Under the pieces are notes generated by a model. That model ran no database searches. It was not told the DNA's origin and saw nothing but the letters and a program-made list of their open reading frames with translations. A stretch of DNA of 64,000 nt. Origin: Sphingobacterium corticibacter (GTDB taxonomy: Bacteria; Bacteroidota; Bacteroidia; Sphingobacteriales; Sphingobacteriaceae). Where the stretch lies: positions 620,001 through 684,000 of the forward strand of contig NZ_QDKG01000001.1 of NCBI RefSeq assembly GCF_003076635.1, read 5' to 3'. A program made the position numbers and the translations under genes. Positions 54,498 through 64,000 of the stretch are shown piece after piece (within the stretch, counting starts at the first letter, position 1; every line of letters starts with the position of its first letter).

Positions 54498-55328
54498 ATG
54501 AAATCAGTAGAGCAAGAAAAGTTTATAGAGATACGGAACGTTATTCATAAAAAAAACCCAACACTAGCCAAGTGGATTCCCAAACCTCTCATTAGTTATT
54601 TACAGCGTGTGATACACGAGGATGATATCAATTATATCATGCGCGAATATAAGGATGACTATGGGTTGGATTTCGTGGATTCACTGCTTAATGAACTTGG
54701 CGTCGAGGTTGTCCTAGAAGGGGCGGAACACATCCCGTTGACAGATAGCGTCATATTTGCGTCCAACCATCCGTTAGGTGGTTTGGATGGAGTGGCTTTT
54801 ATGCAGGCTATTGGCCGATACCGGAAAGATGTCAAATTTTTGGTGAACGATATTCTATTGAATGTTCGGAATCTAGAACCACTATTCATCCCGGTCAACA
54901 AGCTAGGTGGTCAAAGTAAAAGTGGCATTGCAGCAATCGAGAATGCCTACGCTTCCGATCAAGCTTTACTGGTGTTCCCAGCAGGCTTGGTGTCGCGCAA
55001 GATAGATGGCAAAATTCAGGATTTGGAATGGAAGAAAAGTTTCATATCCAAGGCGAAGAAGTATAAAAAAGATATTGTGCCAGTGTATATTGATGGAAAG
55101 AATTCCAACTTTTTTTACAACTTGGCGCGATTAAGACAGCAATTGGGTATCAAAGCCAATATTGAAATGCTGTATTTGCCCGATGAGATGTTCTCACAAA
55201 AAAACAAGCGGGTAAAGATTGTAATTGGGAAGCGTATACCATATACCAACTTTGATGCTTCGAAGAATGAACGTGCATGGGCTGAAGAAGTGCGTACATT
55301 AGTGTACGACATGGCGCAGACCAAATAG
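54498..55328 (+). CDS. PlsC-like acyltransferase (GlsA-like)
   Basis: The 276-residue protein has the PlsC-type acyltransferase motif SNHPLGGLDG (His to Asp spaced by five residues instead of the usual four), followed by FIPVNKLGG, VFPAGLVSRKIDG and IVPVYIDGKNSNFFYNLARLR. Together with the GNAT gene 20 bp downstream it resembles the Bacteroides GlsA/GlsB pair, which build glycine lipids (GlsA O-acylation, GlsB N-acylation), or the equivalent ornithine-lipid enzymes. Membrane-associated, cytosolic face. The end product is inferred. Confidence 0.8.
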   Translation: MKSVEQEKFIEIRNVIHKKNPTLAKWIPKPLISYLQRVIHEDDINYIMREYKDDYGLDFVDSLLNELGVEVVLEGAEHIPLTDSVIFASNHPLGGLDGVAFMQAIGRYRKDVKFLVNDILLNVRNLEPLFIPVNKLGGQSKSGIAAIENAYASDQALLVFPAGLVSRKIDGKIQDLEWKKSFISKAKKYKKDIVPVYIDGKNSNFFYNLARLRQQLGIKANIEMLYLPDEMFSQKNKRVKIVIGKRIPYTNFDASKNERAWAEEVRTLVYDMAQTK

Positions 55329-55348
55329 ATAGAGAAGAATAGTTAAGT

Positions 55349-56314
55349 ATGCAAGAGATTATTGCACCAGTAGATAGAGCGTTAATAAAAGCAGAGCTGA
55401 CACCAGAGGCTTTTCTGCGTCATACGAATAATGGTAACAATGAAGTGTATCTAGTGAATTACCACACTGCGCCGAATATCATGCAAGAAATTGGACGTTT
55501 GCGAGAGCTCACATTTCGAGGAGCAGGTGGCGGTACGGGTTTACCTTTAGATATTGACGAAAATGATACCTGCGAGCACAATTATGATCAGCTGATCGCT
55601 TGGAGTCCAGAAGACGAGGAGATTACAGCTGGATATCGTGTGATTCGCTGTGATAAAGCCATCGATAGCAAAGGCCATATTCACTTATCTACCGCACATT
55701 ATTTTGATATTTCAGAAAAATTTGTGCGTGATTACCTGCCTTACACCATCGAATTGGGTAGATCTTGGGTGCAACCCAAATATCAGCCATCCAGCGAAAA
55801 TCGAAGAGGTATTTATTCGTTAGACAATTTGTGGGATGGTTTGGGCGCAGTAGTTATCATTAATCCAGAGATCAAGTATCTTTTTGGTAAGGTAACTATG
55901 TATCCACATTACAATGCGGTAGCACGTGATTTGTTGATGTACTTTATGGCGTGTTATTTTCCAGATAAAGAGCAGTTAGCAAAGCCAGTAGAATCCTTAT
56001 TTTTAGGTTATAAAACGGATATTTCGGAATTCATCGGCATATTTGACGGATTGCCTTACAAAGAAGGATACAAGTTGCTCAATACAAAAGTGCGCGCTTT
56101 GGGCGAAAACATACCGCCACTTATTAATACATATATGAACATTTCGCCAAGTATGATGACTTTCGGTACAGCATTGAATGATGAATTTGGTGAGGTAGAA
56201 GAGACCGGTATTTTAATTACCATTGATGATATCTACCAGACCAAGAAAGAACGTCATATGTCGACTTACGAACGGGACAAGATCCAAGATAGAGTAAAAA
56301 CAAAAGAGGCCTAA
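55349..56314 (+). CDS. GNAT/hemolysin-type N-acyltransferase (GlsB-like)
   Basis: The 321-residue protein belongs to the OlsB/GlsB group of acyl-ACP-dependent N-acyltransferases: VNYHTAPNIMQEIGRLRELTFRGAGGGTGLPLDID near 38-70, ITAGYRVIRC near 92, FVRDYLPYTIELGRSWVQPKYQP near 125 and FGKVTMYPHYNAVARDLLMYFM near 178. It would N-acylate glycine (or ornithine) to start an aminolipid that the upstream PlsC-like enzyme completes. Its last codons form one arm of the terminator hairpin. Confidence 0.82.
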   Translation: MQEIIAPVDRALIKAELTPEAFLRHTNNGNNEVYLVNYHTAPNIMQEIGRLRELTFRGAGGGTGLPLDIDENDTCEHNYDQLIAWSPEDEEITAGYRVIRCDKAIDSKGHIHLSTAHYFDISEKFVRDYLPYTIELGRSWVQPKYQPSSENRRGIYSLDNLWDGLGAVVIINPEIKYLFGKVTMYPHYNAVARDLLMYFMACYFPDKEQLAKPVESLFLGYKTDISEFIGIFDGLPYKEGYKLLNTKVRALGENIPPLINTYMNISPSMMTFGTALNDEFGEVEETGILITIDDIYQTKKERHMSTYERDKIQDRVKTKEA

Positions 56315-56329
56315 GCCTCTTTTGTTTTT
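56296..56329. terminator. Terminator shared by the GlsB-like and kup genes
   Basis: A perfect 15-bp stem (56296-56310 with 56315-56329), loop CTAA, with flanking A and T runs. The left arm and loop are the last codons and stop of the plus-strand gene; the minus-strand kup stop begins one base past the right arm. Confidence 0.9.
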
Positions 56330-58267
56330 TTAGTTCAAGCGATTCAGCTTTACCTCATTCGTATCTGGAATGTTGAGCGGTACGCGCTCCAAGGTCACGA
56401 AGCTGCTATCCAAGCCAAAACTTTTCTCCTCGCTCAGGCTAAAGGTGCGCAGCACCTTATACATTTCCATGATGATTCTATTGCCCCATGAGAGGCTAGA
56501 CGATTTCGAAAATACTTTTTCTAATACAACGAAGTTGAAATCTCCCGCGATGCGGTGCTTTTTTAGTGTTTCATAACGGCTGGTGATATCGATCTCGCCT
56601 TTAGACACCATATCTTCCACTACCTTTCGGAATAGTAAACTGATTTTCTGTTCTTCACGAAATCCTAATTTAAAATCTATTCGTACCAGTTTGCCCGGAA
56701 TCAATTGTTTGACGGTGTAATCTCTGGCATGAGGCGTGTCCATCACATCCACATGCACAAACCAATATACATCGGCACGTTTGGGTTTTTTATTAATGAT
56801 GGAGTATACAATTTTGTCTTCAATATCATGCGTATTGTTGGCACTGGTGAGATATACGAGCTGTGATGCGAATGGTTGTATGCTCGTGTCCGAGCTTAAA
56901 TCGGATAGGATACCGTAATATTTCCGAATATCGACAAAACGGATGTAGGCATTCTTGATTTTGCGCGCCATGTACCAAGCATACATCACAAAGAATATGG
57001 CTGATGCGAGTACCAAAGTCAGCCAACCGCCATGCGTGAATTTTACTAAGTTTCCGGCTAGGAAAGTTAGTTCAATTACGAAATAAATAATAGCGAAGAT
57101 GGCAATCCAGACTTTGGGTACACGTTTGCGCACCATGTAATAGCACATCAGTGCTGTGGTGGTAATGAAAGTCATGTTGATCGCTAAACCATAAGCCGCT
57201 TCCATATTGCTTGACTTCCGAAAAACAGCAATGATTAATATACAGCCTAGATAAAGGATCAGGTTGATGGACGGTACGTACAATTGACCTTTGTGATCGC
57301 TAGGATAGCGAATAGAAACTTTGGGCCAGATGTTCAATCGTACCGCTTCCGATATCAAGGTGTATGCTCCGGAAATCATGGCTTGACTAGCTACAATCGC
57401 TGCAATCGTGGCGATTACGATTCCGGGTACCACAAACCATTCAGGCATAATGCCGAAGAATGGATTCAGATCTCCCAAACGTGCACCTTGATGCGTGAGT
57501 AACCAAGCACCTTGCCCAAGATAATTCAACAAAAGCATGCTTTTGACAAAAATCCAGCTGATTCGGATATTAGACTTGCCACAATGTCCCATGTCTGAAT
57601 AAAGCGCTTCTGCTCCGGTAGTACATAGAAATATAGCACCTATGATAAAAAGAGAATGTGGATGTTGTACAATCGTTTGCACGGCGTACCAGGGATTAAA
57701 TGCTTTCAACACATAAGGCGCTTGATCGATATGTAGTATACCCAATGTTCCGATCACCACAAACCAAATCAACATAATCGGGCCAAAAACCCGCCCAACA
57801 ACAGAAGTACCAAAGCGTTGGATGACAAATAATAAGGAAATGATCAAAACCACGATCGGCACGGTCGGTATATGGGCATTCATCATGGAAAGTCCTTCCA
57901 CTGCCGAAGAAATGGTAATTGCTGGCGTAATCATGCCATCGGCCAACAACGTCGAAGCACCTATAATGGCTGGAATAATCAACCATTTACTTTTCCGGCG
58001 AACCAAAGAATACAAAGATAAAATACCACCCTCACCATTATTATCTGCACGCAACGTGATAATGACGTATTTGATGGTGGTTTGCAACGTAAGGGTCCAG
58101 AATATACAGGACAAGCTGCCTAAGATTAAGCTTTCTTCAATGATCTCCTGATGAAAAATCGCTTTGAAAACATACAATGGAGAGGTGCCGATATCTCCGA
58201 AAATGATCCCTATACTGATCAGTAAGCCCGCGGCACTAAGCCGGTTTAAGTGCGATTTATTGTCCAT
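56330..58267 (-). CDS. kup: Kup-type potassium uptake transporter
   Basis: The 645-residue protein begins LISIGIIFGDIGTSPLYVFKAI, the Kup signature, and shows about 12 membrane helices to residue ~430 (DNNGEGGILSLYSL, ADGMITPAITISSAVEGL), followed by a ~210-residue cytosolic tail. It imports K+ with protons across the inner membrane. Full length. It is alone on its strand, divergent from rocD. Confidence 0.95.
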   Translation of the reverse strand: MDNKSHLNRLSAAGLLISIGIIFGDIGTSPLYVFKAIFHQEIIEESLILGSLSCIFWTLTLQTTIKYVIITLRADNNGEGGILSLYSLVRRKSKWLIIPAIIGASTLLADGMITPAITISSAVEGLSMMNAHIPTVPIVVLIISLLFVIQRFGTSVVGRVFGPIMLIWFVVIGTLGILHIDQAPYVLKAFNPWYAVQTIVQHPHSLFIIGAIFLCTTGAEALYSDMGHCGKSNIRISWIFVKSMLLLNYLGQGAWLLTHQGARLGDLNPFFGIMPEWFVVPGIVIATIAAIVASQAMISGAYTLISEAVRLNIWPKVSIRYPSDHKGQLYVPSINLILYLGCILIIAVFRKSSNMEAAYGLAINMTFITTTALMCYYMVRKRVPKVWIAIFAIIYFVIELTFLAGNLVKFTHGGWLTLVLASAIFFVMYAWYMARKIKNAYIRFVDIRKYYGILSDLSSDTSIQPFASQLVYLTSANNTHDIEDKIVYSIINKKPKRADVYWFVHVDVMDTPHARDYTVKQLIPGKLVRIDFKLGFREEQKISLLFRKVVEDMVSKGEIDITSRYETLKKHRIAGDFNFVVLEKVFSKSSSLSWGNRIIMEMYKVLRTFSLSEEKSFGLDSSFVTLERVPLNIPDTNEVKLNRLN

Positions 58268-58410
58268 AAGACAGATGAGTGAATAACGCGGTAAATGTAT
58301 TAATTTTCTGGATGTAATTACAATGTTTTGACAATTCCTTCGATAGCCGCTTTCGGGAGCTGCGAAACTATTTTGGTATATTCGTTAAACACTAATACAG
58401 AATCACGATC

Positions 58411-59649
58411 ATGGGAAATCAATCAATTTCAATAGACGCATTGACGGAAGCATATATTCAGAAAGAAGAGCAGTTTGGTGCGCACAATTATCATCCGCTA
58501 CCAGTTGTCTTAAACAGGGGAGAGCGCATCTATGTGTGGGACGTGAACGGAAAGCGCTTTTTTGATTTCTTGTCTGGCTATTCCGCGGTGAATCAAGGGC
58601 ATTGTCACCCCAAGATTGTGGATGTTTTTGTAGATCAAGCACGTACGTTGACGTTGACCTCGCGCGCTTTCCATTCTGAAAAGTTTGTGGAATATACTGA
58701 ATACATTACTTCACTATTTGGGTTCGATAAAGTGCTACCCATGAATGGCGGAGTAGAAGCTGTGGAAACTGCGATTAAATTGGCGCGACGTTGGGGTTAT
58801 CAAGTAAAGCAGGTGCCCGAAGGTCAGGCAAAAGTGATTACGGCTGCAGAAAATTTCCACGGACGGACATTGAATGTGATTTCTTTCAGTACCGATCCGG
58901 TGGCCAAGCAAGGTTTTGGTCCTTATATGGAAGGTTATGTCACTATTCCTTACAACGATCTGGCGGCATTAAAGCAAGCGGTGAAAGATCCAAATGTCGT
59001 GGCATATTTGGTGGAGCCGATTCAAGGCGAAGCCGGAGTTGTTGTGCCAGATGAAGGTTATCTAAAATCTGCTGCACAAATCTGTCGCGAAGCGAACGTG
59101 CTTTTTATCGCCGATGAGATCCAAACGGGATTGGCTCGTACAGGGAAGATGTTGGCTTGTGATCATGAAGACGTGCGTCCTGATATTCTCATCTTAGGAA
59201 AAGCATTAAGCGGCGGTACGATGCCAATATCCGCTGTACTGGCCGATGATGAAATCATGCTAACGATACAACCGGGTGAACACGGCTCTACATTTGGCGG
59301 AAGTCCACTTGCTGCAGCGACCGCAATGGCCGCTTTACAAGTATTGATCGATGAAAATCTCTCGGAGAATGCAGATCGGTTAGGCAATTTGTTCCGAGAT
59401 ACCATTCGATCTTGGAATCATCCGCATATTGCCGAAGTGCGTGGCAAAGGTTTATTGAATGCCATTGTCGTAAATCACTCCAATGATAAAGCGGCAGAAA
59501 TCCTCTGCTATGAATTATTGCAAAATGGCTTATTAGCCAAGCCGACGCATGGTGATAAAATTCGCTTTGCACCACCATTGGTGATCACCGAATCAGAATT
59601 GTTGGAAGCACTAGATATTATTCAGAAAAGTTTTGTGGTGTTGGATTAG
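58411..59649 (+). CDS. rocD: Ornithine aminotransferase
   Basis: The 412-residue class III PLP enzyme moves the delta-amino group of ornithine to 2-oxoglutarate, giving glutamate semialdehyde. [45 protein letters not shown] near 22-66 is characteristic, with [15 protein letters not shown] near 150, the PLP site [13 protein letters not shown] near 232 and the Schiff-base Lys264 in LGKALSGG. Distinguished from acetylornithine aminotransferase by the [10 protein letters not shown] and HGSTFGG segments. Arginine/ornithine degradation or proline supply. Closed by a terminator shared with sucB. Confidence 0.95.
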   Translation: MGNQSISIDALTEAYIQKEEQFGAHNYHPLPVVLNRGERIYVWDVNGKRFFDFLSGYSAVNQGHCHPKIVDVFVDQARTLTLTSRAFHSEKFVEYTEYITSLFGFDKVLPMNGGVEAVETAIKLARRWGYQVKQVPEGQAKVITAAENFHGRTLNVISFSTDPVAKQGFGPYMEGYVTIPYNDLAALKQAVKDPNVVAYLVEPIQGEAGVVVPDEGYLKSAAQICREANVLFIADEIQTGLARTGKMLACDHEDVRPDILILGKALSGGTMPISAVLADDEIMLTIQPGEHGSTFGGSPLAAATAMAALQVLIDENLSENADRLGNLFRDTIRSWNHPHIAEVRGKGLLNAIVVNHSNDKAAEILCYELLQNGLLAKPTHGDKIRFAPPLVITESELLEALDIIQKSFVVLD

Positions 59650-59675
59650 TAAAAGCCGATAATTCCTAAAATTAA

Positions 59676-59708
59676 AAATCCCCAAAACCGATAAGGTTTT
59701 GGGGATTT
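59676..59708. terminator. Bidirectional terminator, rocD / sucB
   Basis: AAATCCCCAAAACC (59676-59689) pairs with GGTTTTGGGGATTT (59695-59708), loop GATAA, with A and T outside. Confidence 0.88.
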
Positions 59709-59740
59709 ATTATGTTTGCTTCGGCAGTTGCCAGCGCGTA

Positions 59741-61000
59741 TTATACTTCTAATAATAAACGAGCTGGATCTTCCAATAGTTGTTTTACACGTACTAGGAA
59801 GCTAACTGACTCGCGACCATCAATGATGCGGTGATCGTAAGACAATGCAATGTACATCATAGGACGAATCACAACCTGACCATTTTCAGCAATCGGACGT
59901 TGCACGATATTGTGCATTCCCAAGATCGCAGATTGAGGCGCGTTGATGATTGGTGTAGACATCATCGATCCAAATACACCACCGTTCGTGATCGTAAATG
60001 TACCGCCTGTCATCTCATCAATAGACAATTTGTTGTCGCGCGCTTTTACGGCTAGATCGACAACAGATTTTTCGATTTGATATAAGCTCATGGATTCCGC
60101 ATTGCGAATGATTGGTACTACCAAACCTTTTGGTCCAGATACAGCGATAGATACATCTACGAAGTCAGAATATACGATCTCGTTTTCTTCCAAACGCGCA
60201 TTCACCGCAGGCCATTCTTTCAAGGCAGTAGTTACCGCTTTGGTGAAGAAAGACATGAAGCCAAGACCTACACCGTGTTTGTCTTTGAAAGCATCTTTGT
60301 ATTTACCACGTAGATCCATGATCGGCTGCATATTCACCTCGTTGAAGGTAGTTAGCATCGCTGTTTCATTTTTCACGGATACCAATCTGCGAGCTACTGT
60401 TTTACGCAATGAGCTCATGCGCTCGCGTCTTTCGTTGCGTTCGCCTGGTGCACTAGCCGCAGGTGCTTCCGCTGCCTTAGCAGACGATGATGCAGCTGGT
60501 TTAGATTCGGATTTAGACTTCGCTTGCGCTTTTTCTGCATCTTCTTTCGTGATGCGACCGTCTTTACCTGTTCCTTTTACGGCGCTTACGTCAATTCCTT
60601 TTTCACGCAAAATCTTTGCAGCAGCTGGAGATGCTGTACCTGCTGCATATGAATCTTCACTTTCGTCTTCAGAAGCAGATTCTTTTGCCTCTTTGTTATC
60701 TGAGCTTTTAGATTCTTCTTTTTTCTCTTCTTTCTTTTCGCTATTACCACCACCAGCAGGAGCGTCGCCATCTTCGATCGTACATACTACAGCACCAATC
60801 TCCAAAGTGTCGCCTTCCTGAGCAATAATTTTTAAAATACCAGCTTGTTCAGCAGGCAATTCAAAAGTCGCTTTATCAGACTCTAACTCAGCAATGTTTT
60901 CATCCATCTCTACGTAATCTCCATCTTGCTTTAGCCACTGGGCTAAAACAACTTCGGTGATGGATTCGCCTACGGTAGGAACTTTTATCTCTAAGCTCAT
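59741..61000 (-). CDS. sucB: 2-oxoglutarate dehydrogenase E2 (dihydrolipoyl succinyltransferase)
   Basis: The 419-residue core enzyme has one lipoyl domain (about 1-78, lipoyl Lys43 in ESDKA), an acidic/Lys-rich linker, an E3-binding domain (about 118-155, [36 protein letters not shown]), an Ala-rich linker and the catalytic domain with [10 protein letters not shown] near the C terminus (His-Asp pair). It takes succinyl from SucA to CoA in the TCA cycle. It is 58 bp after sucA on the same strand; E3 is elsewhere. Confidence 0.97.
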   Translation of the reverse strand: MSLEIKVPTVGESITEVVLAQWLKQDGDYVEMDENIAELESDKATFELPAEQAGILKIIAQEGDTLEIGAVVCTIEDGDAPAGGGNSEKKEEKKEESKSSDNKEAKESASEDESEDSYAAGTASPAAAKILREKGIDVSAVKGTGKDGRITKEDAEKAQAKSKSESKPAASSSAKAAEAPAASAPGERNERRERMSSLRKTVARRLVSVKNETAMLTTFNEVNMQPIMDLRGKYKDAFKDKHGVGLGFMSFFTKAVTTALKEWPAVNARLEENEIVYSDFVDVSIAVSGPKGLVVPIIRNAESMSLYQIEKSVVDLAVKARDNKLSIDEMTGGTFTITNGGVFGSMMSTPIINAPQSAILGMHNIVQRPIAENGQVVIRPMMYIALSYDHRIIDGRESVSFLVRVKQLLEDPARLLLEV

Positions 61001-61058
61001 AATGTTGTTTTTTTAACCGGTGAAGCGCACGCATGCACTGCCGATTTGCGTTTGTTGT

Positions 61059-63800
61059 TTATGCAAATGATTTATTAACGATTTCTTCTTGTTGCACCGT
61101 GTGCTTTTTCATGTAGCCAGTTGCCGGACTCGCATTTTCGGTTCTTGAAATCACATCCGTAAATTCAAGGTCTGATTTGCGGAACTTGCGGCAATAATAA
61201 GGCCAAGCACCCATGTTTTCATTCTCCTCTTGTACCCAGATAAATTCTGTCGCTTTTTTATAGCGAGCGCGAATCTCTTCTAGTTGCGCTACTGGCGCAG
61301 GATACAATTGCTCGATGCGAACAATAGCTACGTCGGTACGTTTGTCCGCTTGTTGTTTCTCCAAAAGATCGAAATAGACCTTACCTGAACAAAACAACAC
61401 ACGTTTTACAGTGGTAGCTTTTGCGTAATTGTCACCCAATACCGGTTGGAAATCTTTATCGGTAAAGTCTGCCAAAGGTGAAGTTACTTTTGGATGGCGT
61501 AGTAAACTTTTTGGTGTGAATACGACCAATGGTTTACGGAAATCGCGCACCAGCTGACGGCGTAACAAGTGGAAGTAGTTGGCCGGTGAAGTACAGTTCG
61601 CAAGAATCATGTTGCCGTGAGCACACAATTCTAAGAATCGCTCGATACGAGCCGAAGAGTGCTCTGGACCTTGACCTTCCATACCATGAGGAAGCATCAA
61701 AACCATACCATTTGAACGTCTCCATTTGCTTTCTGCACTCGCCAAGTATTGGTCAATGATGATTTGTGCACCATTGTAAAAGTCACCAAACTGCGCTTCC
61801 CATACGGTTAAGGCATTTGGATTAGCCAAGGCATAGCCGTATTCAAAACCAAGAACAGCATACTCCGATAATAAGGAGTTGTAGATATTGAAGCGATCTC
61901 CGCCATCTACCTGTGCTAACGGTACATATTTTTCTTCTGAATCTTCTAAAGTCAATACCGCGTGACGATGCGAGAACGTACCACGTTGTACATCCTGACC
62001 AGATATACGCACGCGTTTACCATCTGCCAGTAAGCTGGCATAAGCCACGAGCTCGCCCATTGCCCAATCGTAAGAGTCTTTTTCGATCATCTTGCTGCGA
62101 TCTTCGAAAAGCTTCGAGATCTTGCGGAAGAATTTCTTCTCTTTTGGTAATTCGGTGATTTGCTTAGCCAATGCTTTGAAAGCATCCGCAGAAATGCGTG
62201 TCTCTACGGCTTCGTCCAAATCCACTTTGCGTGCTGGGCGAAGGCCTTTCCACGCGCCGCCAAACATAGGAGCTTCATCTTCGATGTTTTCGATTTTTTT
62301 AGAATCGTTGAGCTGAGATTGTAGATAAGTCTTGAATTCTTTCTCTACCTCTTTGGCATAGTTATCATCGATGCTACCTTCATCTACCAATTTCTTTGCA
62401 TAGATCTCTTTCGGGTTAGCGTGTTGCTCAATCGCTTTGTACAATAATGGTTGGGTGAACTTAGGTTCATCCGCTTCATTATGTCCATAACGACGGTAGC
62501 ATAGCAAATCGATGTATACGTCTGTTTTGTATTTCTGACGGTATTCTACCGCTAGGTTGATCGCATAAACTACCGCTTCGGCATTATCACCATTCACATG
62601 GAATACGGGCGAAGAAGAGATTTTTGCTACGTCGGTACAATACGTTCCCGAACGGGCGTCTTTATAATTGGTCGTAAAACCAACTTGGTTATTGATCACA
62701 ATGTGAATAGTACCGCCAGTTTTGTATCCGTCTAATTTGGACATTTGCGTTACCTCGTACACCACACCTTGTCCGGCGATAGCCGCATCACCATGAATCA
62801 GGATCGGAGCGATCTTCGAAGAGTCGCCATCGTATTTCATGTCGATTTTTGAGCGAACGATACCTTCAACGATCGGATCTACGGTTTCTAAATGCGAAGG
62901 GTTAGGCGCTAAACTCAAGTGTACATCTTTTCCACTATCGGTTTTGATGTCTGATGAGAAACCCAAGTGGTATTTTACGTCACCGCCAAATGCCATCTCC
63001 GGATCTTCCTCTTTGTACATCTTGCCTTCAAACTCAGAGAAGATGGATTTGTAAGATTTACCCATGATATTAGCCAGCACGTTCAAACGACCGCGATGCG
63101 CCATACCAATCATAAATTCTTGAATACCGAGGTCAGCACCTTTTTCGATCACCGAATCCAATGCTGGGATCAAGCTTTCAGCACCTTCCAAAGAAAAACG
63201 CTTTTGTCCAAGGAATTTAGTGCCTAAGAAGCTTTCGAAAACAACGGCTTTATTGATTTTTTGAAGAATTCTCTTCTTTTGGTCGCTGGAATAGTTTGGC
63301 GTGTTGCGTTCAGCTTCCATTTTGTCCTGCAACCATTTGATTTTTTCCGGATTACGGATATATCTAAATTCTGCACCAATAGAGCGGCAGTAGGTATCTT
63401 CGATAAGCTGACGAATCTCGCGTAACTTGACTGGCCCTAAGCCAATCTCAACACCCGCATTGAACACGGTATCCATATCTGCATCAGAAAGACCGAAAGT
63501 CTCCAGCTCTTTCCCTGGGTAGTACTTGCGGCGCTCGCGCACTGGGTTGGTGTCAGTAAATAAATGCCCACGATCACGGTAGCCGTGAATCATGTTCAAT
63601 ACGTTGATCTCTTTGATGGCATGATCAGATACTTGATCAAAGTTTTCACCGTCTGATCCTTCGGCTGTTTGTCCGAATTCGAAGCCTTCAAAAAATTTCT
63701 GCCATCCAAAATCAACCGAGCTAGGATCCTCTTTGTACGATTGGTAGAGTCCTTCTATGTAGCTGGTGTCTGCGTTACTCAAATAAGTTAACTTATCCAT
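61059..63800 (-). CDS. sucA: 2-oxoglutarate dehydrogenase E1
   Basis: The 913-residue thiamine enzyme decarboxylates 2-oxoglutarate. Seen: LTYLSNADTSYIEGLYQSYKEDPSSVD at the N terminus, FMIGMAHRGRLNVLANIMGK near 225, HLSLAPNPSHLETVDPIVEG near 300, HGDAAIAGQGVVYEVTQMS near 340 and IVINNQVGFTTNYKDAR near 370; then the C-terminal QDVQRGTFSHRHAVL and MVLMLPHGMEGQGPEHSSARIERFLEL. Length agrees with the family. First gene of the sucAB unit, with its own promoter. Confidence 0.98.
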   Translation of the reverse strand: MDKLTYLSNADTSYIEGLYQSYKEDPSSVDFGWQKFFEGFEFGQTAEGSDGENFDQVSDHAIKEINVLNMIHGYRDRGHLFTDTNPVRERRKYYPGKELETFGLSDADMDTVFNAGVEIGLGPVKLREIRQLIEDTYCRSIGAEFRYIRNPEKIKWLQDKMEAERNTPNYSSDQKKRILQKINKAVVFESFLGTKFLGQKRFSLEGAESLIPALDSVIEKGADLGIQEFMIGMAHRGRLNVLANIMGKSYKSIFSEFEGKMYKEEDPEMAFGGDVKYHLGFSSDIKTDSGKDVHLSLAPNPSHLETVDPIVEGIVRSKIDMKYDGDSSKIAPILIHGDAAIAGQGVVYEVTQMSKLDGYKTGGTIHIVINNQVGFTTNYKDARSGTYCTDVAKISSSPVFHVNGDNAEAVVYAINLAVEYRQKYKTDVYIDLLCYRRYGHNEADEPKFTQPLLYKAIEQHANPKEIYAKKLVDEGSIDDNYAKEVEKEFKTYLQSQLNDSKKIENIEDEAPMFGGAWKGLRPARKVDLDEAVETRISADAFKALAKQITELPKEKKFFRKISKLFEDRSKMIEKDSYDWAMGELVAYASLLADGKRVRISGQDVQRGTFSHRHAVLTLEDSEEKYVPLAQVDGGDRFNIYNSLLSEYAVLGFEYGYALANPNALTVWEAQFGDFYNGAQIIIDQYLASAESKWRRSNGMVLMLPHGMEGQGPEHSSARIERFLELCAHGNMILANCTSPANYFHLLRRQLVRDFRKPLVVFTPKSLLRHPKVTSPLADFTDKDFQPVLGDNYAKATTVKRVLFCSGKVYFDLLEKQQADKRTDVAIVRIEQLYPAPVAQLEEIRARYKKATEFIWVQEENENMGAWPYYCRKFRKSDLEFTDVISRTENASPATGYMKKHTVQQEEIVNKSFA

Positions 63801-63830
63801 TTAAATATAAAATCATCTTTATAATTACGC

Positions 63831-63871
63831 AAATTTAGTAATAATAAAAGATTTAAGGCAATTTATTGCCA
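63831..63871 (-). promoter_or_regulatory. Promoter and palindrome before sucA
   Basis: On the minus strand TTG (63860-63862), 21 nt, then TAAATTTG (63831-63838). GGCAATTTATTGCC (63858-63871) is a 14-bp inverted repeat covering the -33 site and could be an operator. The rest of 63801-64000 is AT-rich with no gene visible before the window edge. Confidence 0.55.
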
Positions 63872-64000
63872 TAATAAATCGGGTAATTTGGAAAGTTTTT
63901 TACGGCCAAACGATCCTTTTGTTTTCGTGTTTAAACATGGGCAATATTAGTTAATATTCAACTTGGTATGCTCGTATTTGTATAATACATTTCTACGTGT

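Noticed and set aside
60090..60821. 243-aa plus-strand open frame inside sucB
   Set aside because: It is the antisense of Ala/Lys/Glu-rich linker coding; the protein is Ser/Ala/Phe-rich nonsense with no domain, while sucB is certain.
1..64000. CRISPR arrays, insertion sequences, prophage, tRNA or rRNA genes
   Set aside because: No regular spaced repeats, transposase or phage-like proteins, or recognisable tRNA/rRNA sequences were seen on either strand.

Overview
The window comes from a Bacteroidota chromosome, most likely Sphingobacteriaceae (Sphingobacterium/Pedobacter-like). This rests on the TAnnTTTG -7 promoter elements, weak ribosome-binding sites, lipoproteins with short SSC/ISC-type lipoboxes, fused E1 alpha/beta dehydrogenase, the DAHP synthase-chorismate mutase fusion, tandem Skp proteins next to BamA, and moderate GC. 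It is chromosomal and mostly core metabolism. I saw no rRNA, tRNA, CRISPR array, transposase or phage gene.

Layout: 1-2.9 kb, end of a UbiD-type decarboxylase, asparagine synthase and a small unknown protein. 3.0-9.1 kb, a sugar-acid locus: tagaturonate reductase and an L-galactonate dehydrogenase-like enzyme on the minus strand, divergent from an AraC regulator and a secreted GH95 glycosidase; together they suggest L-galactose use. 9.2-9.7 kb, a structured non-coding RNA candidate. 9.7-13.5 kb, Nudix hydrolase, an unknown protein and a fused 2-oxoacid dehydrogenase E1. 13.6-19.1 kb, a minus-strand aromatic amino acid block pheA - DAHP synthase/chorismate mutase - aroA - aroC - ROK kinase, headed by a complete-looking Phe/Tyr leader-peptide attenuator. 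19.4-25.9 kb, an EamA exporter and four tandem alpha/beta-hydrolase lipoproteins in AT-rich DNA. 26.3-37.5 kb, YigZ, nucleoside phosphorylase, UspA, AlaRS, a TlpA-like lipoprotein, an OmpR-family regulator behind four 11-bp-period repeats, GlmS and a DUF4954 protein. 37.6-41.4 kb, copper handling: HMA chaperone, CopA and an AraC regulator carrying its own HMA-like CxxC domain. 41.6-53.6 kb, envelope genes (OmpA lipoprotein, MscS channel, porin, Fe-S redox pair, two Skp, BamA, UppS) and NAD kinase. 53.6-63.8 kb, CBS protein, an acyltransferase pair resembling glycine-lipid synthesis, Kup, ornithine aminotransferase and the SucA/SucB 2-oxoglutarate dehydrogenase pair.

The most notable items are the pheA attenuator (leader peptide with 8 aromatic residues of 17, pause hairpin, terminator and a consensus promoter), the L-galactose hypothesis, the ~200-nt RNA, the four paralogous lipoprotein hydrolases with polyester-hydrolase-like features, the Pho-box-like repeats, and the HMA-AraC regulator. 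All functional names come from reading the translated sequences by eye; no database search was run. Several coding starts were moved downstream of the longest reading frame where promoter or attenuator signals or family alignment demanded it.
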